DNA of 64,000 nt from Clusia tigrina (lineage: Eukaryota > Arthropoda > Insecta > Diptera > Clusiidae). Below, one piece after another: positions 55,158 through 64,000 of this stretch; position 1 is the first letter of the stretch; every line of letters starts with the position of its first letter. The position numbers and the translations under genes were made by a program. The stretch covers positions 134,975,917 through 135,039,916 of the forward strand of contig OV050031.1 in NCBI GenBank assembly GCA_920105625.2, written 5' to 3'. Below the pieces are notes generated by a model. That model worked only from the letters and a program-made list of their open reading frames with translations, was not told the origin of the DNA and did not search any database.

Positions 55158-56378
55158 ATGCATAATTTTTTCGTTTTGCCAGATGATGATGCTGTTGTAC
55201 CTGTACAAATTGGACGAGACCTGTTAATAAAATTAAAAATATTTTTAATACAAGTAAAATTACATTATAAGAAATCTGAACTATTGAATATGAATTTAAT
55301 TAAATCAAATGAAAATCAAAACCAAAATAATGAAGTTATCAGTGCGCTTAGGTTGTTAAAGCTATATAGAGATCCGAAAAGTTTAGAAGTTCCAACCAGG
55401 GGAAATAATCTGAGATTGTTAAAGATGTTACCTTTTTATGAAAATTTTAAGGCTAGTGACCGCAAATGTGACAGGTCACCGAAAATCAATAACGTTGGTG
55501 AGGTAAAGCAAATAAAGGTGGTGGGCGAGGTAGCTTCTGAGACGAATATTCATCATGATAAAATTTTGGAAATAGTCGAAGAAAACGCCGAGTGTAGTGA
55601 ATTGATGCAAGTAGTCAGCGCGATTGATATCAATGAGAGGGTAGATATTAATGAAAACTTGGGTTATAATAACGCTGAAGCCATTAAATCGGTAATAGAA
55701 CGAAACTATTTGAATCAATTAGGTAAACCCACGAAACCAATGGACTACTACATGAAAATAAGACTAAATAACGACGTCCCTGTGTACTGCGGTTCAGGAA
55801 GACTTTCATACAGAGAGCGGGCTGTAGTTAAAAATAAACTGGAAGAACTTTTGAAAAAGGGCACAATCCGCCCAAGTGAATCCGCGTATGCTGCACCGAT
55901 TGTTTTAGTCAAGAAAAAAATCGGAGACCCATGAATGTGTATTGACTTCCGTCCGTTAAACAAAATTACATTAAAGGATAATTACCCTCTGCCTCTAATC
56001 GAAGACTGTCTGGACTACTTAGGTAATAAACAATACTTTTCAACACTAGATTTGGAAAATAGTTTCCACCAAGTGCCAATGCACGAAGATTCAATTAAAT
56101 ACACGTCTTTTGTTTCACCCCTGGGGCAATTTGAATATTGTTTTAAGCCGTTTGGGCTCAAAAATTCCGGCGCCGTATTTCAGCGGTTTATTAATAAGGT
56201 CCTACGGGAATTCATTGACGCTGGGCAAATAGTGGTATATTTGGACGATATCAGTATTGCAACAAATACATTTGAAGAACATTTACAAATTTTAAGAAAT
56301 GTGCTCCAGACTTTAAGTGGAGCAGGTCTTAAATTGAATTTAGGAAAGTGTAAGTTTGCATATAGAGAGACCAGATGA
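55158..56378 (+). pseudogene. Gypsy D reverse transcriptase
   Basis: After a linker (QIGRDLLIKLKI is the second protease block), RT begins with FRYSGRLSYRERAVV-type text (GSGRLSYRERAVVKNKLEEL). LLKKGTIRPSESAYAAPIVL and VKKKIGDP follow. A TGA at 55,932-55,934 falls in the next block before MCIDFRPLNKITLKDNYPLP. FSTLDLENSFHQVPM, FCFKPFGLKNSGAVFQRF-type text and QIVVYLDDISIATN (YLDD intact) follow. A stop at 56,376 and frame changes break the thumb (MPVDHETLERCLCLFSYFRR; FVPDFSRVAKPLSNL). Confidence 0.87.
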
Positions 56379-56589
56379 GGCCAAATGGGGATCATATTCG
56401 TACAATCCAAGAATATCCGATGCCCGTGGATCACGAGACTTTAGAACGATGCTTATGTTTGTTCTCGTATTTCCGTCGTTTCGTACCCGATTTTTCAAGA
56501 GTGGCAAAGCCACTATCAAATCTAAAAAAAGACAAAGTCTTTATTTCACTGATGAATGTAAGGATGCTTTCTTAGTTTTGAAATCAAAA

Positions 56590-58115
56590 CAGAAGCAGAA
56601 CTTCACACCGACGCCAGCTCGAAGGGTTTCAGTTTGATTTTATTACAAAAGCAAGATAACAATAAATTTCATCCGGTAGCATATTATTCGAAATGTACAT
56701 CCCCAGCAGAATCAAGATATCACAGTTTTGAAATAGAGACACTCGCTATTATCTATGCAATGAGACGATTTAGGGTTTATCTGGAGGGGATAAACTTCAT
56801 GATTGTGACCGACTGTAATTCCTTAGCACTAACACTAAGTAAAAAATTGATAAACCCGCGAATAGCCAGATGGACGTTAGAGCTAGAAAACTACGACTAT
56901 AATATCCGGCATCGAAGGGGTGAACTGATGACGCACGTCGATGCTTTAAGTCGTGCGCCAGTTGGCGCATTAATGGAAGCCGATCAAGTCGACCGTAATA
57001 TACAGATTTGCCAGTCTAGGGATGAAAAAATTAAAGATGTTCGGGACATATTAGAAGAACGAAATTTGGAAGATTATATTTTAGAGAACGGTCTGCTTTT
57101 TCGATTGGGAATAAAGGGACAAAGGCAGTTATATGTGCCCGCCGAGCTGGAAGAAAACGTGATCCGATTAACACACGAAAAGCATGGTCACATGGGAATA
57201 GAGAAATGTATAAAGCAAATACAAAAATATTATTGGTTTCCCAACATGAGAGATAAAGTGAACAGGTTTATAAGAGACTGTTTAAAATGCATCTATTACT
57301 CAGGCCCTCACAGGAAGACTGAGAGAAATTTATATAATATAGAAAAGAAACCAATTCCCTTCGACACATTGCTTCGGTTCTCTACCGTCAATAAAGTCGA
57401 AACGAAAACACATTTTAGCAGTAGTGGATGGATATACAAAGTTTACAAAACTTTATGCGATGAATTCGCCTGGGACGAGGGAAGCATGTTGCCCCTTGCG
57501 AAAGTATTTTGAAAGTTACAGCAGGCCGAGACGAATAATAAGTGACCGTGGGACTTGCTTTACATCAAATGAATTTAAAAACTTCATCACTGATCGAAAT
57601 ATCTCACACGTGAAAGCGTCAGTAGCATCACCTCAGTCGAATGGGCAGGTCGAAAGAATAAATAGGGATATAAAAGCCATGTTAGCTAAATTAACGGAAC
57701 CCATTGAACACTCTGATTGGGCAGACAAGTTGACTCAAGTAGAATTCGCTATTAACAATACAGTACATGGGTCGACGGGGCAATCGCCGAGCAAAATGTT
57801 GTTTGGGGTAGAGCAAAGAGGTGAAATAATAGACGAAGTAACAGAACACGTACAGGTAGCCCACGGGGAAAGCACTGATCTAGACGCTATAAGAAAAGAG
57901 GCTTCAAAAGCTATTGAAAAATCTCAAGCGCGAAATTTAAAATATTTCAACGAACGTCATAAGCCTGCAAAAACCTTTGAGATAGGTGACTGGGTAGTGT
58001 TAAAAAATGTGGACACAACAGCGAGGGTTAACAAAAATTTATTTCAAAGTACAGAGGGCCATTCGTCATATAGAAGCAACTCGGAAACGATCGCTATCAA
58101 ATATCAGACGTAGAA
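56590..58115 (+). pseudogene. Gypsy D RNase H and integrase, copy 1
   Basis: LHTDASSKGFSLILLQKQ (RNase H) continues after a frame lesion near 56,635 with FHPVAYYSKCTSPAESRYHS and RRGELMTHVDALSRAP. The integrase HHCC domain is HEKHGHMGIEKCIKQIQKYY with CLKCIYYSG. An 11-bp deletion at about 57,375 relative to copy 2 removes the segment holding the first DDE aspartate and shifts frame. SDRGTCFTSNEF and SNGQVERINRDIKAM (second Asp, Glu) remain in the 57,424-58,113 frame. The C-terminal module is frameshifted at about 58,040. Confidence 0.87.
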
Positions 58116-58323
58116 AACTGTCAAGTCTCACAAATGCCTTACAACGGTATAATTGATTCTAGTCATTTAAGGAAGTGGTTGGAACTTAGAAACTTTGAAA
58201 ATGAAGATATAATGGACTCTGAAGGCAATACTTCCCAATATGAAAATTATGAATACTTAGAGGATGAATTTGATCAAGAGGAATAACAATCGGGGTCGAT
58301 TGTGTTGTCAGATCGGCCGAGAT

Positions 58324-58566
58324 TGTAGTAATCCATGATCCGACAACCCTGATAATTGGGTTCGACCTGGCAATGAAATCGATTAATGCAAAAGACAGCT
58401 GATTTGCAAAAATGCAACTGAATGTCTTTTGCACATCCGGCTTTCATCGTTCTTTTTGTCTTCTTGAAAAAAAACTCAAGCGCATCAAATCACATTTTTT
58501 GTAAAGTATCTTATATTAAAAATAACCTAATAAAATAATTTTTTTAAATAAAACCAACTCGGTACA
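58324..58566 (+). repeat. Gypsy D 3' LTR (243 bp)
   Basis: TGTAGTAATCC to CTCGGTACA, followed by AGAA. It holds 'gacaaccctgataattggg' and 'cgacctggcaatgaaatc' text missing from the 5' LTR. Confidence 0.92.
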
Positions 58567-58570
58567 AGAA

Positions 58571-59290
58571 TTTACTTTTACGTTCATTTCTTAACTTCCT
58601 CTACTTTTATTAAAACCTGTGTAAATGGGTATCAGCTTCTGAACATAACTTTATAGCGATATTAAACACATTTTCATTGTTATAATCTTAGTATTATACT
58701 TAGAAAGAACCTAATCTGTCTGTCGAATATGATTATTTAATTATCATTTTATTTCAACCTGTAATTGCCATAAATCTCTAAATAAAAATGAAACGTATCA
58801 TAATAAGATTTGAGTCATATTATATTTACAGGAGTCTTAAGATATATCCGTTTAAATATTAATTTTTTTAAATTTATTAATTGCATTAAAAAATTGCAAT
58901 ATTCATTTAATTTAAATTCAGATTTCCAATTTAACAATATAATGAATTTTAAGCTAAAAAATAAATCATAATTTTCGGAAAACCTCATATATCCCAGCAA
59001 AACTATTCAATATTCTAATTATTATTTGTGATAAAATGTATATTCCACTAAGTGCTATAAAAACAAAGTTTATAAAAGAAAAACAAATTGAATTTGCAAA
59101 CTCTGCGGACGCGATTTCCGATTTTACGTGTTCCGTAATTGTGACGATTTTTCACTGTGTTGACACTGAATTCCTCTTTAATCTTCGCGATACAGACTCT
59201 AATACAAAAGTACAATTTATTTACATATTTTAATTATATTTTATTTCGCCAGAATAGTCAAAAGTGTGAAGTCTAAAATTCACAAAACCT
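58571..59290. other. No gene recognised; AT-rich
   Basis: Continuation of the chromosomal sequence interrupted by gypsy D. A 65-codon ORF at 59,036-59,233 shows no recognisable motif. Confidence 0.45.
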
Positions 59291-59509
59291 TCCAAAACCA
59301 ACAACATCATTAATATGAGTGTCTCTGACACTCTTCAACAAAACACAATAACAAATAGAACCACACATTTCTCATTTGTCTCCACTCAGTGTAACGGAAT
59401 TTGCCTGTCGAAATCGCAGAGGGGATATCCTCCTCTCCCGCTCTCCTTAACAGCAAACATTTCCAGCGCTTCAGTACCGTGAAGAGTTCAATGCGCGACA
59501 CTCACAATT

Positions 59510-60930
59510 ATGATGGAGGCTGATCCACCAGCTACAACATCAGGTAGAACATCCACAACACAAAGCTCCTTTACTAAAACAGTAGCTTTGGCAACTACGA
59601 CAAGTAAATTGCTTGATTCAACCGCAACAATCATGTCTATTAAGCCAGCAACACCAACAAACACGCAAGTACTAAACTCAAACAGTAGAAACAATAGCAA
59701 ACATTCCGAGCAGAGTAACCAAAAACGTAACCGCGAGAATCAATCGCCAAACAAATTAACGGACCAAAATAACAACAACAAAAAACAGAAAAACAAACCA
59801 CTGAGCGCAACACAAACAACACTACAAGAATATTGGCTAAGCAAGTCACTCGCTCCAAATACACGAACAGGTTCGAACTACTGGCACTAAATGACAGAAC
59901 TGACGAGCAATACAAGAATAGCACAAAAACCAATTCAACCATACAGAATCAAATAACGAAGCACAGCCAAAAACCACCACCCATATATATACAAAACGTG
60001 GAAAATACTAATGCACTAAAGCTCTAAATCAGCTACCAAATACCAATTACGTGATGAAAACACTGAACAAAAACGAAATAAAAATACATCCGACAGAATC
60101 TGTACATTATAAAACATAATAAAATTGCGTAAGCAAAAATATACAAAATATTATACATTTAGGCCCAAAGAGCAATTTGGACTGAAAGTAATTTTGCGAA
60201 ATATATATTACTCAACGGAAAAAGACGATATTATAGCTGAACTGGCAGAATTAGGACATGAAGTACTAAACATACACAACACTCAAACATAAATAACCAC
60301 TTCCTCTATTCTCCCTGGAACTTAATCTTAACGATTATAACAAAGACATATTCCTTAATCCATCTTTTACACTGTAAAATAAAATTCGAACCACCTCACC
60401 AATTCTACAATGCACAAATTGCCAAAAATATGGACACACCAAAAACTATTGTACTAAAGCCCCTGTGTGTGTCAAATGCGCCGGTAAGCACAACACAATT
60501 TATTGCAAAGTTTAAAGAGATATGAAACAGCAAATCAAATGCGCTCTCTGTAATGAAAACCACACAGCAAACTACAAAGCCTGTATAATTTACAAAAATT
60601 ACCCAACTTTACGTGAAAAAGAAATTACTCCAACTCATGAACAAAAATCACCAGAACTACACACCTCGATTGTCATATGCTAAAGTAGCGGCGATGAATG
60701 CAGCACCAGACTTAACACAAATCCCGAACGAAGCAATAGATAGTATGATACCAACACAGCATAACGACGATCTCTCAGATTTAAAAATAATGATGAAACA
60801 ATTAATAACCCAAATGATAAGTATGATGAACATTGTGACACTGCTTATATCGAAACTAGATGGTTTCCAGAAATCAGATAACTTTTGCTATTTGGAACGC
60901 CAATGGACTATCGCGTCACTTACTTGATCT
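59510..60930 (+). pseudogene. Jockey ORF1 (Gag-like) with CCHC knuckles
   Basis: ATG at 59,510 (MMEADPPATTSGRTSTTQSS) starts a Thr/Asn/Gln-rich N-terminus, frameshifted near 59,880 (KYTNRFELLAL). FGLKVILRNIYYSTEKDDII at about 60,178-60,240 is the pre-knuckle domain. Three Cys/His motifs follow from 60,412: CTNCQKYGHTKNYC, CVKCAGKHNTIYC and CALCNENHTANYKAC. The C-terminal coil (60,760-60,880) is rich in Met and Ile. The protein would package LINE RNA; this copy is broken. Confidence 0.8.
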
Positions 60931-61680
60931 TAAAACTTTCATGTGCGACAATTTAATTGACATTATGATAATATCTGAAACGCATGCTACTGGCAGAAGC
61001 TATAATAACATACCAAACTATAACATTTAGTATACAAATCACCCTGACAATCGAGCACACGGGGGAACAGGAATTATGATAAATAAATCCATTAAATGTC
61101 TAGAATTAGAAGGATATAAAACACATCACATTCAAGCAACCTCATTAGAGATAAGTGACTTGAGAAGACCAATTACAGTGTCATCCAAACATAATAACAT
61201 AATAACACAAAGACTAACTACTTAAAAATATTGGGAAACCGTCATATAGCTGGAGGAGACTACAAAGCAATAAATTATACATGTGGCTCTAGACTGACAA
61301 ACATGAAAGGCCACCAACTCCTACACGCCAAAAAAGAAAATAATAGTCGCTTTATTAGTAACGGTGAGCCAACTTGCTGGCCAGCAGACATAACAAAAAA
61401 CTGACTTAATTGACTTCGGCGTTAGAAGAAACCCTTAACATTAAAAACATGCCTAGATTTGTTATGATACCATTCTCTAATCCTATTGACACTTCAAAGC
61501 AAGTCGGACACAAACATATCTGGAGGCTTAAATAATTACAAAACTGACTGGAGCAAATTTCGCCATTCGATCGGAAATAACATGACAACAAACATTTCAT
61601 TGAAATCAAATAAAGAAATTGACACAGCAATGGCATACATAAAGGACAATATCGTCAAAGCAGCAATTCAGTGAACAGCA
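60895..61680 (+). pseudogene. Jockey endonuclease fragment
   Basis: Readable parts: ANGLLxxxxxLKT-like text at 60,900, ISETHATGR (60,970), HTGEQEL/GGTGIMINKS, RRPITVSS (61,155), AGGDYKAINYTCGSRLTNMK with GHQLLH (61,250-61,330), and DWSKFRHSIGNNMTTNISLK (61,540). These follow the Jockey endonuclease order (SETH, GGT, GDYNAK, GSR). Every few dozen codons the frame changes. Confidence 0.75.
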
Positions 61681-62079
61681 TTTCTAAGCCCATCACAAAT
61701 TACTACTGTCCCATCTTACATTAACCATAAAATAGGACAAAAAGAAGACAGCAAAAAATGGCAAATTGCTAGACACCCTAAATTCAATAAATACAAAGCT
61801 AAATTCAATAAAGCGGATTGCAAACTAGAAAACTATCTAAATAAACAGATAATTCAGGGACGACGGCCGCTGAAAATTATTCCCTTTGGAAGGCTACTAA
61901 AAAACTAAACAGTGCAATAATACATAAACCAACCATAAACACAAACCTGACCAAAACAAAACATACATAAAGCAGCTACTCTCTCAAAACACTTCGTAAA
62001 CATTTTCGTTATCGGCTTGGACACGCAAAATATCGAATTTAACAACCTACCCAATGTCCGCTATAACAAATCAAAAACT

Positions 62080-64000
62080 AATAGTGGTATATTTGGACGA
62101 TATCAGTATTGCAACAAATACATTTGAAGAACATTTACAAATTTTAAGAAATGTGCTCCAAACTTTAAGTGGAGCAGGTCTTAAATTGAATTTAGGAAAG
62201 TGTAAGTTTGCATATAGAGAGACCAGATGAGGCCAAATGGAGATCATATTCGTACAATCCAAGGATATCCGATGCCCGTGGATCACGAGACTTTAGAACG
62301 ATGCTTATGTTTGTTCTCGTATTTCCGTCGTTTCGTACCCGATTTTTCAAGAGTGGCAAAGCCACTATCAAATCTAAAAAAAGACAAAGTCTTTATTTCA
62401 CTGATGAATGTAAGGATGCTTTCTTAGTTTTGAAATCAAAACAGAAGCAGAACTTCACACCAACGCCAGCTCGAAGGGTTTCAGTTTGATTTTATTACAA
62501 AAGCAAGATAACAATAAATTTCATCCGGTAGCATATTATTCGAAATGTACATCCCCAGCAGAATCAAGATATCACAGTTTTGAAATAGAGACACTCGCTA
62601 TTATCTATGCATTGAGACGATTTAGGGTTTATCTGGAGGGGATAAACTTCATGATTGTGACCGACTGTAATTCCTTAGCACTAACACTAAGTAAAAAATT
62701 GATAAACCCGCGAATAGCCAGATGGACGTTAGAGCTAGAAAACTACGACTATAATATCCGGCATCGAAGGGGTGAACTGATGACGCACGTCGATGCTTTA
62801 AGTCGTGCGCCAGTTGGCGCATTAATGGAAGCCGATCAAGTCGACCGTAATATACAGATTTGCCAGTCTAGGGATGAAAAAATTAAAGATGTTCGGGACA
62901 TATTAGAAGAACGAAATTTGGAAGATTATATTTTAGAGAACGGTCTGCTTTTTCGATTGGGAATAAAGGGACAAAGGCAGTTATATGTGCCCGCCGAGCT
63001 GGAAGAAAACGTGATCCGATTAACACACGAAAAGCATGGTCACATGGGAATAGAGAAATGTATAAAGCAAATACAAAAATATTATTGGTTTCCCAACATG
63101 AGAGATAAAGTGAACAGGTTTATAAGAGACTGTTTAAAATGCATCTATTACTCAGGCCCTCACAGGAAGACTGAGAGAAATTTATATAATATAGAAAAGA
63201 AACCAATTCCCTTCGACACATTGCAAATAGACCACTTCGGTTCTCTACCGTCAATAAAGTCGAAACGAAAACACATTTTAGCAGTAGTGGATGGATATAC
63301 AAAGTTTACAAAACTTTATGCGATGAATTCGCCTGGGACGAGGGAAGCATGTTGCCCCTTGCGAAAGTATTTTGAAAGTTACAGCAGGCCGAGACGAATA
63401 ATAAGTGACCGTGGGACTTGCTTTACATCAAATGAATTTAAAAACTTCATCACTGATCGAAATATCTCACACGTGAAAGCGTCAGTAGCATCACCTCAGT
63501 CGAATGGGCAGGTCGAAAGAATAAATAGGGATATAAAAGCCATGTTAGCTAAATTAACGGAACCCATTGAACACTCTGATTGGGCAGACAAGTTGACTCA
63601 AGTAGAATTCGCTATTAACAATACAGTACATGGGTCGACGGGGCAATCGCCGAGCAAAATGTTGTTTGGGGTAGAGCAAAGAGGTGAAATAATAGACGAA
63701 GTAACAGAACACGTACAGGTAGCCCACGGGGAAAGCACTGATCTAGACGCTATAAGAAAAGAGGCTTCAAAAGCTATTGAAAAATCTCAAGCGCGAAATT
63801 TAAAATATTTCAACGAACGTCATAAGCCTGCAAAAACCTTTGAGATAGGTGACTGGGTAGTGTTAAAAAATGTGGACACAACAGCGAGGGTTAACAAAAA
63901 TTTATTTCAAAGTACAGAGGGCCATTCGTCATATAGAAGCAACTCGGAAACGATCGCTATCAAATATCAGACGTAGAAAACTGTCAAGTCTCACAAATGC
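62080..64000 (+). mobile_element. Gypsy D, copy 2, 5'-truncated, continues past window
   Basis: From about 62,082 the sequence matches 56,229 onward (RT YLDD box through integrase) almost base for base. Only a handful of substitutions separate the copies in the first kilobase, plus the 11-bp difference. The join to the Jockey relic shares only a few bases. Confidence 0.9.
62486..63976 (+). pseudogene. Gypsy D RNase H-integrase, copy 2 (496-codon open frame)
   Basis: Open from 62,486: RNase H C-terminal part (YYSKCTSPAESRYHSFEIET; ELMTHVDALSRAP), HHCC zinc domain (HEKHGHMGIEKC, CLKC), and the complete DDE core. The core has Asp in LQIDHFGSLPS, Asp in IISDRGTCFTS and Glu in NGQVERINRD. The C-terminal module (IGDWVVLKNVDTT) runs into the same frame lesion as copy 1 near 63,900. 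The RT part upstream shares the stop at 62,228 and the frame breaks of copy 1. Open here, but no gag, no start context and no LTR, so not a functional gene by itself. Confidence 0.87.

Larger units (their letters stand above)
53369..58570 (+). mobile_element. Gypsy element D, copy 1, TSD AGAA
   Basis: AGAA at 53,369-53,372 and 58,567-58,570 flank LTRs TGTAGTAATCC...CGGTACA. The 5' LTR (53,373-53,565) is 193 bp and the 3' LTR (58,324-58,566) is 243 bp. The difference is a deletion of about 52 bp. Gag-pol is complete in domain order but carries a few frame lesions. A second partial copy lies at 62,080-64,000. Confidence 0.92.
59300..62079 (+). mobile_element. Jockey-clade LINE relic, plus strand
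   Basis: 5' leader at about 59,300-59,509, ORF1 from 59,510, then the endonuclease region to about 61,675 and a scrap up to 62,079, where it is cut by gypsy D copy 2. It is A-rich on the coding strand, with many stops. Confidence 0.75.

Noticed and set aside
59036..59233. 65-codon ORF as a host gene
   Set aside because: Short, AT-rich, no signal peptide, splice site or recognisable motif; kept only as unexplained sequence.
59488..59942. Minus-strand Val/Leu-rich ORFs resembling membrane proteins
   Set aside because: Antisense of the Thr/Asn-rich Jockey ORF1; hydrophobicity follows from codon complementarity.

Overview
This is eukaryotic repeat-dense DNA that looks like heterochromatin or an intergenic/intronic transposon cluster of a higher fly (Diptera). 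The basis is the element repertoire: an errantivirus-type gypsy with env, several BEL/Pao elements, Jockey-type LINEs, mariner and Helitron elements, in AT-rich DNA with short consensus splice sites. A tephritid-like fly is my guess, not a demonstrated identity. There is no bacterial operon structure. Almost every coding segment is transposon-derived, and most are broken.

Layout. 1-9.7 kb: relics of a gypsy integrase and LTR, a Helitron helicase scrap, a 5'-truncated LINE RT (minus), and a Jockey element (minus) split by a 1 kb (TA)n array, then an errantivirus-type gag scrap. 10.0-11.6 kb: a mariner (minus) whose transposase 3' half is tandemly duplicated. 11.6-12.95 kb: an orphan endonuclease scrap, a 136-bp tandem repeat and an interspersed repeat called F here. 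12.957-23.831 kb: a nearly full-length errantivirus (LTR, tRNA-Lys-type PBS, gag, -1 slippery site, pol, env), with a 3.1 kb Helitron (minus, 19,760-22,881) inserted in env. 23.8-28.1 kb: F-type repeats, partly inverted, and a second Helitron relic (plus). 28.2-31.4 kb: a decayed BEL. 31.607-37.977 kb: a complete but decayed BEL with TSD CTATG. 38.0-39.2 kb: an internally deleted mariner inside (TA)n. 39.3-39.5 kb: a tRNA-like SINE candidate. 40.0-44.0 kb: a gag/protease-only gypsy with SAP-domain Gag, inserted in the 3' LTR of a BEL on the minus strand that runs to 50.03 kb. 50.03-51.1 kb: a BEL scrap and a Jockey scrap. 51.83-52.10 kb: the only plausible host coding exon (minus), with a signal peptide and a GTAAGT donor. 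53.369-58.570 kb: a gypsy with TSD AGAA. 59.3-62.08 kb: a Jockey relic joined to a second, 5'-truncated copy of the same gypsy (62.08-64.0 kb, running off the window).

The most interesting patterns are: (i) two unrelated gypsy elements share the same odd 3' structure, in which the polypurine tract is followed by only the first 15-21 bases of the LTR, then a copy of the element's own 5' flank including the target-site bases, then a full LTR; (ii) LTRs of one gypsy lineage carry 5-bp-phased GAA/TTC arrays matching heat-shock elements upstream of a TATA box; (iii) a (TA)n array has spacers in strictly alternating orientation; (iv) chromatin-type domains (SAP, PHD) occur at the N-termini of two different Gag proteins; (v) a Helitron gene contains a likely 73-bp spliceosomal intron.
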